A stretch of 64,000 bases of DNA from Opitutales bacterium. Lineage in GTDB: Bacteria > Verrucomicrobiota > Verrucomicrobiia > Opitutales > Coraliomargaritaceae. The stretch spans positions 1 to 64,000 of the forward strand of contig JABBCA010000047.1 in NCBI GenBank assembly GCA_018607135.1. Reading direction: 5' to 3'. Position 1 is the first letter of the stretch. The number at the start of each line of letters is the position of its first letter. Made by a program: the position numbers and the translations under genes. The notes beneath the pieces were generated by a model. That model was not told where the DNA came from. It searched no databases and saw only the letters and a program-made list of their open reading frames with translations. This document shows, piece after piece, positions 55,766-64,000 of this stretch.

Positions 55766-57604
55766 ATGTCTTCGATCCGCATACTTTCCGACCGAGTCGC
55801 CAATCAAATCGCCGCTGGCGAGGTGATTGAGCGCCCGGTGGCAGTGGTCAAGGAGCTGGTCGAAAACAGTATTGATGCCGGCGCGACCCGCATCGAGGTC
55901 GAATTCCGCAACGGCGGCAAATCTTACATTCGTATTGAGGACAACGGCAAAGGCATGAGCCCCGACGAAGCATTGCTCTCGCTCGAACGCCACGCCACCA
56001 GTAAAATTCGCGAAGCTGCCGATCTCAACGAAGTCTCCAGTTTTGGGTTTCGCGGTGAGGCCCTGCCTTCGATTGCCTCCGTCTCCAAATTCACGCTGCG
56101 CACCCGCGCCGAGGGATGGGACCACGGCACCGAGATTTTAATCAACGGTGGCAAGCTCCTCGAAAAGAAAGACTGCGGCATGCCCGTAGGCACCGTTATC
56201 GAAGTGGCCAACCTCTTCAACTCTGTGCCCGCGCGTCGTAAGTTCTTAAAGACCGACCCCACAGAGACTGCGCACATCACTTACAATTGCCGACTCTTCG
56301 CAGTCGCACACCCGCAGGTCGCCTTCCGTGTGCTCGAAAACGGTCGCACTGTCTTTCAATCGCCTGCTTGTGAGCACCTACGCGATCGCATCTCCGAGAT
56401 CTGGGGCAAGGCACTCGCTAACGACCTCATTCCAGTCGATGTCACCGACGAAAAATGCGGCCTGCGCCTCACCGGCCTCACCGCCAAGCCTGGCGTCGGC
56501 CGCTCCACCCGCCGAGAGCTCGTCACCTTAGTCAACCGCCGTCCAGTCGACAGCCGCACCCTCGGCTTTGCCGTATTAGACGCCTATCATGGCCGCATAC
56601 AAAAAGGCCGCTACCCACCCGCCTTTCTCTTTCTCGAAATTCAGCCGCAAGAAGTCGACGTCAACGTCCACCCCGCCAAGCGCGAGGTCCGTTTTCGAAA
56701 CGACGGCGAAATCCGCCGCTTCGTGCTCGCCGCCATCTCCGACACACTCGCCGCCGCCCGCGATACCATCGCCCCAGCTACCACCAACGAGCCCGAAACA
56801 GATCGCGCAGACTCACCACGAGCCACCCCCGTCGTGCCGACACCATCGCCCTCTATCAGCCGAGCGGTCAGCAAAGGGAGCGTCGGCCTCCGTGCCGACA
56901 CCAGTTCACCGATTGCTAAACCAGCCGTCGCCAAGAAAACACCAGCACCCACCAAACCCACAGTCGCCACCCCGTCACCAGCACCCGCTGTGCAACCCAT
57001 CGCCCCCCCCGCTCCGAAACGAGCCCCCGAATGGCGATTCATCTCACGACTCAAACAACGCTACGCACTGTTTGAAGCACCCCGTGGTTTAGTCATGCTA
57101 CACTTACGACATGCCGACCAACGCGTGCGCTTCGAACGTATCTGCGAAGACTTCAAGAAAGAGTCCATTGCCAGCCAACGACTCCTCATCCCGCACCCAA
57201 TCGAATTTGAACCACTGGCATCCGAAGCACTCAACAGTCAGCTCGACTTGCTCAACCAACAAGGTTTCGAAATCGAGCCCTTTGGCCGTAATTTCTACCG
57301 AATTGGTGCCGTCCCCGTATGGCTCAGCGAAGAACAAGCCGAGAACTTCATCCGCGACCTCGTCGATATGATCCGTCAACGCGGCGACACCCGCAAAGGC
57401 GGCGAACTCGCATGGCAAGCCATCGCGAAACTCGCAGTCGAAGGCAGTTATCAAAAAAGTGACACCATAGCCGATTCCAGTATTCAACAATTGGTTACAG
57501 ACCTCCTAGCCTGCGAAACCCCGCACACCTCCCCCTTCGGCAAGCCCACCTTCAGCGAAGTCAGCTGGAACGAATGGGAACGCCGCCTAGGCGGAGAGAA
57601 ATAA
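55766..57604 (+). CDS. mutL: DNA mismatch repair protein MutL
   Basis: GHKL ATPase coordinating mismatch repair after MutS. The 612-residue protein has [52 protein letters not shown] and [15 protein letters not shown] in the N-terminal ATPase, and RPVDSR and [14 protein letters not shown] in the transducer domain. A proline/alanine-rich linker spans about residues 335-430. The C-terminal dimerisation domain has an altered DQHAxxE motif, reading DQRVRFE near residue 455; the later CPHGRP-like region is [11 protein letters not shown]. Endonuclease activity is therefore doubtful. No mutS is in the window. Confidence 0.95.
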   Translation: MSSIRILSDRVANQIAAGEVIERPVAVVKELVENSIDAGATRIEVEFRNGGKSYIRIEDNGKGMSPDEALLSLERHATSKIREAADLNEVSSFGFRGEALPSIASVSKFTLRTRAEGWDHGTEILINGGKLLEKKDCGMPVGTVIEVANLFNSVPARRKFLKTDPTETAHITYNCRLFAVAHPQVAFRVLENGRTVFQSPACEHLRDRISEIWGKALANDLIPVDVTDEKCGLRLTGLTAKPGVGRSTRRELVTLVNRRPVDSRTLGFAVLDAYHGRIQKGRYPPAFLFLEIQPQEVDVNVHPAKREVRFRNDGEIRRFVLAAISDTLAAARDTIAPATTNEPETDRADSPRATPVVPTPSPSISRAVSKGSVGLRADTSSPIAKPAVAKKTPAPTKPTVATPSPAPAVQPIAPPAPKRAPEWRFISRLKQRYALFEAPRGLVMLHLRHADQRVRFERICEDFKKESIASQRLLIPHPIEFEPLASEALNSQLDLLNQQGFEIEPFGRNFYRIGAVPVWLSEEQAENFIRDLVDMIRQRGDTRKGGELAWQAIAKLAVEGSYQKSDTIADSSIQQLVTDLLACETPHTSPFGKPTFSEVSWNEWERRLGGEK

Positions 57605-57624
57605 AAGTTAGCGCGGCGCTGGAG

Positions 57625-57644
57625 GGTTGCGCTTCCGCGCAACC
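57625..57644. other. GC-rich hairpin after mutL
   Basis: A perfect 8-bp stem GGTTGCGC / GCGCAACC with a TTCC tetraloop, 21 nt after the mutL stop. There is no T-run, so a rho-independent terminator is unlikely; transcript stability or a remnant of a repeat element is possible. Confidence 0.55.
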
Positions 57645-57806
57645 GCGTAGCCGAAGGCCTGAGCCTCAGATCGCTAAGTCACGAGCATCACCCACCAATA
57701 CTAACGCTCACAAACTGTGAAGCTTGACGCCCCAACGTCTTGGCCCACATAGTATGATCAACACCCCACTCCAAGAACCTATAGTTCGTAACTTATGATT
57801 GGGGCA

Positions 57807-57812
57807 TATAAT
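57807..57812 (+). promoter_or_regulatory. Candidate -10 box upstream of secreted hypothetical
   Basis: A perfect TATAAT hexamer 18 nt before the ATG at 57831. A -35 hexamer at 16-18 bp spacing is weak (region GTTCGTA), so sigma-70 use is plausible but not secure. Confidence 0.35.
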
Positions 57813-57830
57813 ACTGTTGGCTAAGAGAAT

Positions 57831-58235
57831 ATGAAAAACATCCTTCCCCTTTTATTATTGCCCTCACTGCTCATGGGAATGCTGGCTTTCACACCGATGC
57901 CAGAGAAGCCGGACTTCACTCAAGCGGCTGATTTTGTTCAAGAGCGATACGACAATGGACATACTTTTCCGAAAGAATCGCTCACGAAAGAAACAATGGT
58001 AGAAGCGTTGCTCTCTGGAAAATTCGACAGTAGTAATCCCAAAGTTGCCTATGGAAATAAAGAATATCCGTATGACCGAAACATGGCACGATTCAACGGC
58101 GTTATAACTTTGAAGGATGGAACTCTCTACAATTGGAAGGTAATCAGAAAAGGAATTATTGAGATCGAAGATAGCCAATACAGGACTGGATATATCTTCT
58201 ACCCCAAGGAGCTTCTGGACCTCTCCTCCTACTGA
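57831..58235 (+). CDS. Hypothetical secreted protein
   Basis: A 134-residue protein with an N-terminal hydrophobic signal (MKNILPLLLLPSLLMGMLA) and a mature region of mixed charge (PMPEKPDFTQAADFVQERYDNG). No cysteines, no family recognised. The later part (FNGVITLKDGTLYNWKVIRKGIIEIED) looks beta-rich. A TATAAT box lies 18 nt upstream. It precedes the DUF2007 gene by 31 nt and may be expressed with it. Confidence 0.6.
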   Translation: MKNILPLLLLPSLLMGMLAFTPMPEKPDFTQAADFVQERYDNGHTFPKESLTKETMVEALLSGKFDSSNPKVAYGNKEYPYDRNMARFNGVITLKDGTLYNWKVIRKGIIEIEDSQYRTGYIFYPKELLDLSSY

Positions 58236-58266
58236 CATGATCAACACATCAGAGTAAAAATAACCC

Positions 58267-58581
58267 ATGCAAGAAGTCTTCCAAGATATCGACACCGCCA
58301 AAGTAGGCATGATTGATGAGCTCCTAAAGGAATCAGGAATCCCCACGATGCTGAAGAATTTCACCGGTGGATCGAACATTACCTCTGTCCCGATCCCATC
58401 GCTCTACCCGACCATCTTTGTGCTCGACGACTCCCAAGTGAATGAAGCACGGGAGCTGATCGAAGAATTTTTTGCAGCCAAACCAGTGGAAGCAGCCGAA
58501 TGGAATTGCAGTCACTGCGGCGAAAGCGTGGATGGATTCCTGAGCGAGTGTTGGTCATGCCAACACCCGAAAGAAAGCTAG
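58267..58581 (+). CDS. DUF2007-like protein with C-terminal zinc ribbon
   Basis: A 104-residue protein. The first 75 residues resemble the DUF2007 putative signal-transducing family (FQDIDTAKVGMIDELLKESGIPTMLKN, PTIFVLDDSQVNEARELIEEFF). The end is a small zinc ribbon with two Cys pairs, C-S-H-C near residues 80-83 and C-W-S-C near residues 95-98. This domain combination is common among uncharacterised bacterial proteins. Function unknown. Confidence 0.75.
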   Translation: MQEVFQDIDTAKVGMIDELLKESGIPTMLKNFTGGSNITSVPIPSLYPTIFVLDDSQVNEARELIEEFFAAKPVEAAEWNCSHCGESVDGFLSECWSCQHPKES

Positions 58582-58612
58582 GGCTCAAATCTGTTTGGTA
58601 AAACCACACGAA

Positions 58613-58710
58613 TTGTAGCACGTGCTTCCCAACGGGAGCACGTTTTATTCGGAGATGCTTTTCAAATGGAACCACGCGCTCGATGCTTCGCATAGAAGCA
58701 GGTGCTACAA
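58613..58710. repeat. Dispersed imperfect palindromic element, copy D
   Basis: A 98-bp stretch beginning TTGTAGCACGTGCTTCCC and ending GAAGCAGGTGCTACAA; the outer 16 bp are inverted copies with one mismatch. Inner arms include CGGGAGCACG and CTCGATGCTTCGCATAGAAG. It is the best preserved copy and lies between DUF2007 and upp, convergent genes. Confidence 0.75.
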
Positions 58711-58797
58711 GCGCCACGACATGAGCGAGGGATTGACTCAATTCTGCCTCTCATCTCCGACCTCAAGTCTCCCCCCTCAAGTCTCTTCCGCACGCGC

Positions 58798-59418
58798 CTA
58801 CGTCCGGAACAAGCGGTCACCAAAGTCACCTAAGCCTGGGCGAATGTATTTGTTCTCATCCAACTCACGGTCAATCACACCAGTCATAATACTGACATCG
58901 GGATGAGCTTCCTGCAGGGCCGCAATTCCTTCTGGAGCGGCGATGATACTCACCATCGAAATACGCGTCGCGCCCTCTTTCTTGATTTGTTCGATGGATT
59001 GAATCGCAGAGCCCCCTGTCGCCAGCATCGGATCGATCACATAGACGATTTGCGCCGCGCCGAGCTCTGGCATTTTTGAATAGTAGCAACTCGCTTCCGC
59101 GGTCGCTTCGTCACGTTCAAGTCCAATATAGCCGACACTTGATCCCGGCACCACAGCCATGGCTGCATCTAGCATCCCAAGTCCTGCGCGTAATATCGGA
59201 ACAAACACCACATCGCCTGTAATTCGTGCGCCCTCGGTTCTCTCCAAAGGTGTCTGAACTGAAACGGTATCGACATCCAATTGCTTCGCCGCCTCAGTCA
59301 TCAATACCGTGGTGATCCCAGTGCAGGCGCGACGAAAGTCTTCCGTCGGGGTTTCCGAATCACGAAGAATCGTTATGTAATGACGAACTAAAGGATGGCT
59401 GGAGAGTTCAATGGACAT
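58798..59418 (-). CDS. upp: Uracil phosphoribosyltransferase
   Basis: Salvages uracil to UMP with PRPP. The 206-residue protein starts [20 protein letters not shown] and contains [21 protein letters not shown] and the PRPP-binding block [23 protein letters not shown]. It ends in [13 protein letters not shown], the canonical Upp terminus. It is followed upstream, on the same strand, by the purine nucleoside phosphorylase and thymidine phosphorylase genes, forming a nucleoside salvage group. Confidence 0.97.
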   Translation of the reverse strand: MSIELSSHPLVRHYITILRDSETPTEDFRRACTGITTVLMTEAAKQLDVDTVSVQTPLERTEGARITGDVVFVPILRAGLGMLDAAMAVVPGSSVGYIGLERDEATAEASCYYSKMPELGAAQIVYVIDPMLATGGSAIQSIEQIKKEGATRISMVSIIAAPEGIAALQEAHPDVSIMTGVIDRELDENKYIRPGLGDFGDRLFRT

Positions 59419-59501
59419 GGTAAAGGAGTTAGAATGTAGAAGTTAGGAGTTAGAATCTAAAGGAAGCTACGAATGGCGCGCAGGGACACACGCCGCTACC
59501 T

Positions 59502-60299
59502 CTATGCCAACGACACCGCTCCGGCCAGTAGCTCTACGAATTGCGGTCGCACACGATCTGCGGTTTCGGAAACTTCTTCGTGTGAGAGTGGATTCTTTGA
59601 AATACCTGCGGCCTTGTTGGTGATACAAGAGATACCGATCACACGCAGGCCGAGCTTCCTCGCAACAATCGCTTCGGGAACGGTCGACATACCGACCGCA
59701 TCCGCGCCGAGCGTTGCAAAGGCACGAATCTCGGCAGGGGTTTCAAAACTCGGCCCTGTGGTGGCCAAATAAACGCCCTCTTTGAGGTCAAGCCCCTTGG
59801 TTTGAGCGAGCAAGCGAATCTTCATGCGCAAGGCAGCGTCGTAAACTTCCGACATATCGGGAAAGCGCACGCCGTCGTCGGATGTATCCCCGATCAGAGG
59901 ATTCGTGCCTAAGAAATTGATATGATCACTGAGCAACATGAAGTCGCCAGGCGTATAGCTACGATTGATCCCGCCCGAGGCATTGGTCACGAACAAAGTC
60001 TTCACGCCGATCTGAGCCATTAAACGGATCGGCAGTGTCAATTGCTGCATGGTGTAGCCCTCATAAAAATGAAAGCGTCCCTGCATACAGACCACACGTT
60101 TGCCATTAAGGCGCCCATAGACAAATTGCCCCGCATGCCCCGGCACCGTCGAGACGGGGAAGCCTTCGATATCGCCATAGGGCAAGCGACCTTCGACCTC
60201 GATTCGATCATCCGCAAAAAAGCCAAGTCCCGAACCTAAAATAAGTCCCACTTCAGGAGCAAAGTCTGCGAGCACTTTGGGTATGTCTAAGGCTTCCAT
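59502..60299 (-). CDS. Purine nucleoside phosphorylase (inosine/guanosine type)
   Basis: Splits purine nucleosides with phosphate to base and ribose 1-phosphate. The protein from MEALDIPKVLADFAPEVG has about 265 residues. It shows the PNP/MTAP-family motifs LILGSGLG near residue 20, TVPGHAGQFVYGRLNGK, CMQGRFHFYEGY, TLFVTNASGGINRSYTPGDFM, and LATTGPSFETPAEIRAFATLGADAVGMSTVPEAI. The trimeric (PunA) type is indicated, rather than DeoD. A longer TTG start 14 codons upstream is possible. It lies between upp and deoA. Confidence 0.92.
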   Translation of the reverse strand: MEALDIPKVLADFAPEVGLILGSGLGFFADDRIEVEGRLPYGDIEGFPVSTVPGHAGQFVYGRLNGKRVVCMQGRFHFYEGYTMQQLTLPIRLMAQIGVKTLFVTNASGGINRSYTPGDFMLLSDHINFLGTNPLIGDTSDDGVRFPDMSEVYDAALRMKIRLLAQTKGLDLKEGVYLATTGPSFETPAEIRAFATLGADAVGMSTVPEAIVARKLGLRVIGISCITNKAAGISKNPLSHEEVSETADRVRPQFVELLAGAVSLA

Positions 60300-60416
60300 G
60301 AACTTCAGTTTGGACAAAGCAATCCTCCCTTCAATGCTCAAATGATGCGAGCGCGAACCTCTATGTCCGCATTCAGCAGATCACCTAAATGTTGAGCAAG
60401 GTGCGTTTCAAAGGAG

Positions 60417-60480
60417 CAAGGACATTTCTGTCCTTGTCTCGACCAGTCTGTCTCGCCCCGACGGACAAGAATGTCCTTCC
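60417..60480. repeat. Paired AAGGACAT hairpins upstream of the PNP gene
   Basis: Two hairpins in the gap between PNP and thymidine phosphorylase. CAAGGACA-TTTC-TGTCCTTG at 60417-60436 is a perfect 8-bp stem and GGACA-AGAA-TGTCC at 60463-60476 a 5-bp stem. The sequence AAGGACATT appears in both, in opposite orientation. No T-run follows either. Confidence 0.6.
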
Positions 60481-60539
60481 CCCTTAGCCCGTTCGTCGAA
60501 ATAAAACGGCAGCAGAGCGCCATTGCTACCCTCTATCCA

Positions 60540-61865
60540 CTATCCACTCGCCACGACTCGCCCCATCACAAGATCTGGCAAGTCAACAGCCTCAGCTGAA
60601 AACGCATATGCCGATTCGACTCGCTCTAGAGCGGCAGCTAACTCATCGGGCTGACTATAATACAAACGGCACAGCGGTTCGCTGGGCTCAACTCGATCAC
60701 CTGATTTTTTCAACAACTCGATCCCTACCGTAAGATCAATTACAGCGTCTGCATGGGCTCGGCCTGCACCGAGCATGCGTGCGGCTTCGCCGATGCGTAA
60801 GGCATCGATTGATTCCACATACGCCGTCTCAAGTAAGGTAGCGCAAAACTCGTGAGTCTGCGTCGCCACCTTGAGCAAACTAGGATCCTTGACTACCTTT
60901 GGATCGCCTCCTTGTGCGTCGACGAGCTGCTCAAAGGCCCGCAGCGCCGAGCCATCAGCGATGGCAGCTTCCAGGCAGTTACGCGCTTCACTGTGATCCG
61001 AGTAGAGGCCACCAAGGCAGAGCATTTCGGCGGTCAACGTATAGGTAACTTCCATTAAATCGGCTGGCCCTTGCCCTTTCAAACAGTCAATCGCTTCGCG
61101 CACTTCCAGAGAATTGCCCACCATGCGTCCGAGCGGATCATCCATACGTGTGAGTATCGCTGTAGTGGGTTTGCCCATAGTCGAGCTGATCCGCACCAAA
61201 GATTCGGCGAGCTGCCGCGCGTCGGCCTCGGTCTTCATGAAGGCGCCTTTACCGCACTTTACGTCGAGCACCAAAGCATCGATCCCTTCTGCGAGTTTCT
61301 TACTTAAAATACTCGCGCAAATCAGCGGCACACTTTCGACCGTCGAAGTCACATCGCGCAACGCATACAGCTTTCGATCGGCGGGCACCATATCTGCGGA
61401 CTGGCCAATCATCGCTTGGTGAATCGAACGCAATTGAGCCCGATACGCCGCATCGTCCAACTCAACCGAAAAGCCGGGGATGGCCTCTAACTTATCTAAA
61501 GTCCCGCCAGTGTGCCCGAGCCCACGCCCACTCATCATCGGCACGCATAAACCACAGGCCGCCGCCAAGGGAGCTAAGATCAACGATACTTTATCGCCCA
61601 CCCCTCCCGTGGAATGTTTGTCCACTTTGGGTCGTTCGATCTCTGGTAGGTCGACCACTCTCCCCGAGCGCATCATCGCATCAGTCAACCAGGCAGTCTC
61701 TTCCGCGCTCATTCCATTGAGGACAATCGCCATGAGCAAGGCGCTGGACTGATAATCGCGAAAAGCACCTGAAACCACCCCTGCAACGAACTGCTCGATT
61801 TGAGCTTTGGTTAAGGCTTCGCCGTCGCGTTTCGCTCGGATGATATCTTGAGGAAGTTCCGCCAT
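60540..61865 (-). CDS. deoA: Thymidine phosphorylase / pyrimidine-nucleoside phosphorylase
   Basis: Cleaves thymidine (and possibly uridine) with phosphate. The 441-residue protein from MAELPQDIIRAKRDGEALTK shows the family signature MSGRGLGHTGGTLDKLEAIPGF, VDKHSTGGVGDKVSLILAP near residue 80, and the Lys-containing VLDVKCGKGAFM block. It belongs to the nucleoside salvage group with PNP and upp. The ATG at 61865 is preferred over an upstream start four codons earlier. Confidence 0.94.
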   Translation of the reverse strand: MAELPQDIIRAKRDGEALTKAQIEQFVAGVVSGAFRDYQSSALLMAIVLNGMSAEETAWLTDAMMRSGRVVDLPEIERPKVDKHSTGGVGDKVSLILAPLAAACGLCVPMMSGRGLGHTGGTLDKLEAIPGFSVELDDAAYRAQLRSIHQAMIGQSADMVPADRKLYALRDVTSTVESVPLICASILSKKLAEGIDALVLDVKCGKGAFMKTEADARQLAESLVRISSTMGKPTTAILTRMDDPLGRMVGNSLEVREAIDCLKGQGPADLMEVTYTLTAEMLCLGGLYSDHSEARNCLEAAIADGSALRAFEQLVDAQGGDPKVVKDPSLLKVATQTHEFCATLLETAYVESIDALRIGEAARMLGAGRAHADAVIDLTVGIELLKKSGDRVEPSEPLCRLYYSQPDELAAALERVESAYAFSAEAVDLPDLVMGRVVASG

Positions 61866-62116
61866 GACCAACACCATGGCCAGCTCTTTGCTGATTTCAA
61901 CTTTAGAGATACACAGAAAGCTAAATCGCTGTGGTGAATGCGATTAATTAAGAAAGTAGAATAATTTTAGGGAAATAATTACCCATCGCTCATCGCTTAA
62001 AAATGGTTCTACCCGTAAGTCTTCTGCTCAAGAGTCATCGCTCCTGCAGCTCCTACAGCCAAATGAAAGTCAGGCAAGGGCGTCAAACTTACGTTAGAGC
62101 TGAGAGTGACTCCACT

Positions 62117-62563
62117 CTACTGTAACATTGTGGGTTTCCCAAACTGCTTCACATACCATGAGTTGTCCCGTTTAACCATTTGAACGTCATGTCGGATGCG
62201 GACTTCAGAATCTCCAATCACCGTATTCACACCCGGTGATTTGACGCGAGATACTTGCTCAGCGACAATGTATGAACTCTCGCCATCGTAACTATAGCGC
62301 TGTTGCTTGATCACATAATAGGTAAATAAGACCGACTTATTTCCAAGCAGCTTCTTACGTTCTTCATCGGAACGAGCAAGTTGATCCCCGCAACTGGAAT
62401 CCAGCACCATCTTTTGAATGGTGCCACCATCGTTGTCTGCCAACGCGCTGGCCAAACGCTTGTAGGCAAGAACATCCGCTTTAGTGTGCTGCTTCGTATA
62501 ACTATAAACATTCAATGCCGCAACAGCAGCAAGGGCCCAAATAAAGATGCGTCGTGGTTTCAT
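62117..62563 (-). CDS. Hypothetical membrane-anchored/exported protein
   Basis: A 148-residue protein from MKPRRIFIWALAAVAALNVYSY, a signal-like or anchor helix at residues 6-21. The rest is small and beta-rich (VLAYKRLASALADNDGGTIQKMVLDSSCG, FTYYVIKQQRYSYDGESSYIVAEQVSRV, WYVKQFGKPT). It is not assigned to a family. A longer start exists 15 codons upstream but is not supported. Confidence 0.55.
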   Translation of the reverse strand: MKPRRIFIWALAAVAALNVYSYTKQHTKADVLAYKRLASALADNDGGTIQKMVLDSSCGDQLARSDEERKKLLGNKSVLFTYYVIKQQRYSYDGESSYIVAEQVSRVKSPGVNTVIGDSEVRIRHDVQMVKRDNSWYVKQFGKPTMLQ

Positions 62564-63165
62564 AATCTTACTAATCCCTTGTCCGAATTCGGCACTACAG
62601 TAAAGCAAAATAGATTCGTTTCCAGCTGATTAACAGCAACTTAACAGGAATTTGAACCAAAGCCCCTAAAAACACAAGGGTCTTATCCTTAGCGCTATCA
62701 AACGGTTTTACCTTAATCCTTGTAGGCTATTTTACGGGTATGCTTTTCCGAGGAAATTTGAGCTGTTTGGTGATTATTGATGACCGCTGGAGATGAGGCC
62801 GTGTTTTTAGTGTAGCTGAAAACCGCTTGTTCTCGCTTAGAGAACGCTAATGAAAATAGACGAAGCGGTGCTGGCCGCCGAACCGACCCACTGAACTCTG
62901 CACTGTCGAGGGATCCAACCTGTTCTACCAATCAAGTGCTGAAAAGCCTTGGCTCGACAGACCGATTCAAACTTTAGGGCCTTTCCATGGAAACTGTCTC
63001 AAAATTGACCAAATCATTCCCGATAAGAGTTGTCGGCGTCGCCTGAGATCGGCTACACATCGTGAAAATGTAGCCGAAAGCGTGAGCATTGGGTTCGCTA
63101 GAACAGAGTAATTGCTGATATTTTTATTTTGAGACCATTTCCTTCCTCGAGCGCTACGACTCACC
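62564..63165. other. Large intergenic region upstream of exported hypothetical
   Basis: About 600 nt without a convincing gene. It contains a GTTCTC-GCTTA-GAGAAC hairpin (62829-62845) and, near its right end, the TIR-flanked element at 62989-63142. Short open frames on the minus strand (72 and 65 codons) have no start or composition support. I see no tRNA. Confidence 0.55.
62989..63142. mobile_element. Candidate MITE-like element with 17-bp terminal inverted repeats
   Basis: A 154-bp segment bounded by GGAAACTGTCTCAAAAT (62989-63005) and ATTTTGAGACCATTTCC (63126-63142). The right end's reverse complement, GGAAATGGTCTCAAAAT, matches the left at 15 of 17 positions. The interior has a 9-bp stem TCGGCTACA / TGTAGCCGA. 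It carries no transposase. It is most likely a non-autonomous element or a fragment of an insertion sequence; no target duplication is evident. Confidence 0.55.
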
Positions 63166-64000
63166 TTAGCTTTCGAGGCCTGAGGCGATCAATTCTGGGA
63201 TCACTTCAGCGAGTGCATCGCGTGGAAATTCTTTTTCTGCTCCACTTGCGAAATCACGCAGTTTGAAAACGCCCTTCTCGATTTCGTCGCTGCCATAAAT
63301 TAATGCGAAACGAGCGCCTTTATTATTGGCTTCTTTGAACTGCTTACCAAAGGACTGATCCTTCAATGGATACTCAACGGTGTAGCCCATGCTGCGTATG
63401 ACCGCTGAATCGGCCATTGCGGCATCGCGTGCTTCGGCACCACCGATGATGGCAATGAAATCTGGTGACTGCACATAGTTTGCGGTCAAGCCCTTGGAAT
63501 CCAATAGATCAGCGAGGGTCACATCGCCCATCGCAAACCCGACGGCTGGCATTTCTGGACCTCCGAGTTTTTTGACCAAGGCATCGTAGCGCCCCCCACC
63601 TGCGAGCGCACGTCCTGCACCACTCGCTTCAAAGGCTTCAAAAACAAAGCCCGTGTAATAAGCGAGCCCTCGAACAATCCCGAGATCGATCTGAATAAAC
63701 TCACCTGCACCCGCAGCATTCAAACGCTTGAGTAGTTCCTGCCACTCTTGCAGACGTGCCACGATTTGATCGGCAATATCACCTTCGGACGCGAGGCTGC
63801 GCATGTGCGCGCTCAATGTATCGAAATCACGAATCGCGATCACTGCTTCGATGCGGCTTAAAAACGCATCCGCTTCATCGCCAACGATTGGGCAGAGCTT
63901 TTCGACCGCTTTTTCACGATCCATACGCTCAAGCTTGTCAACGATGCCGAGCACTGCGGCACTGGCATCTGAGTCGAGCCCCTCTGCTGCAAGCATCAGT
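63166..64000 (-). CDS. hisS: Histidyl-tRNA synthetase, C-terminal part (cut by window edge)
   Basis: Class II synthetase charging tRNA-His. Only the last 278 or so residues lie in the window; the frame is open to the right edge. Visible are the HisRS-specific QIDLGIVRGLAYYTGFVFEAF, the catalytic AGGGRYDALVKKLGG, and PAVGFAMGDVTLADLL. The C-terminal anticodon-binding domain follows (FIAIIGGAEARD, YPLKDQSFGKQFKEANNKGARFALI). Class II motif 1 should be beyond the edge. Confidence 0.95.
   Translation of the reverse strand, partial: LMLAAEGLDSDASAAVLGIVDKLERMDREKAVEKLCPIVGDEADAFLSRIEAVIAIRDFDTLSAHMRSLASEGDIADQIVARLQEWQELLKRLNAAGAGEFIQIDLGIVRGLAYYTGFVFEAFEASGAGRALAGGGRYDALVKKLGGPEMPAVGFAMGDVTLADLLDSKGLTANYVQSPDFIAIIGGAEARDAAMADSAVIRSMGYTVEYPLKDQSFGKQFKEANNKGARFALIYGSDEIEKGVFKLRDFASGAEKEFPRDALAEVIPELIASGLES

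Noticed and set aside
56455-57092. Two long overlapping frames within mutL
   Set aside because: Pro/Arg-rich shadow frames caused by the GC-rich linker region of mutL.
62713-62931. 72-codon minus-strand frame
   Set aside because: No plausible start context or family; judged noncoding, although conservation elsewhere could change this.
62967-63164. 65-codon minus-strand frame across the TIR element
   Set aside because: Frame depends on the repeat; no ribosome site or recognised domain.

Overview
The window looks like a chromosomal segment of a Gram-negative bacterium of the Verrucomicrobiota, most likely near the Opitutae/Puniceicoccales. This placement is an inference from gene mix and style: LPS heptose genes, an archaeal-type ProRS, GlnRS, a SWIM-type SNF2 helicase, a DUF255 protein, and weak Shine-Dalgarno signals. 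No rRNA or tRNA gene was seen, so taxonomy cannot be fixed from this sequence. Both ends cut a gene: lpdA on the left and hisS on the right.

Layout. 0-12.3 kb is mostly housekeeping: lpdA, a DUF493 protein, msrA, proS, serS and a large SNF2 helicase, with two glycosyltransferases (GT2, GT8) between the two tRNA synthetases. 12.4-36.3 kb is a large lipopolysaccharide locus. It holds a translationally coupled minus-strand operon (a lauroyl-acyltransferase/heptosyltransferase-II fusion, a tandem two-domain LPS kinase, and heptosyltransferase I). This is followed by three adjacent plus-strand kinase-like genes leading into a carbamoyltransferase and a GT2. Next comes an A/T-rich, probably acquired cassette (two putative fucosyltransferases, a sulfotransferase, a kinase, a truncated pyruvyltransferase). 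The locus ends with waaG, a glycosidase-like/kinase fusion, waaP, and the full ADP-L-glycero-D-manno-heptose pathway (gmhB, hldD, rfaE2, gmhA, rfaE1). Seven proteins carrying eight LPS-kinase-like domains in 18 kb is the most striking feature of the window.

36.3-49 kb: a MenH-like hydrolase, a lipoprotein, argH, a DUF255 thioredoxin-fold protein, a NAD-dependent DNA ligase whose zinc-finger cysteines are all missing, a three-gene unit of unknown role (DUF3592 membrane protein, orphan, P-loop ATPase), a galactokinase-like GHMP kinase with an altered sugar-binding motif, and glnS. 48.8-50.7 kb: a TetR regulator faces a YHS-domain protein, a small secreted protein and thioredoxin, with palindromic operator candidates between them and a strong terminator after trxA. 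50.8-64 kb: an aldo/keto reductase, an ACT protein, a second TetR regulator, thyA-folA, mutL, small hypotheticals, and a nucleoside salvage group (upp, purine nucleoside phosphorylase, deoA).

Intergenic regions carry several copies of an imperfect palindromic element of about 90-105 bp with TTGTAGCACGTGCTTC-like ends. There is also a 154-bp element with 17-bp terminal inverted repeats near hisS, some low-complexity spacers, and a decayed four-helix-bundle protein fragment between hldD and rfaE2. No CRISPR array, prophage or complete insertion sequence was found.
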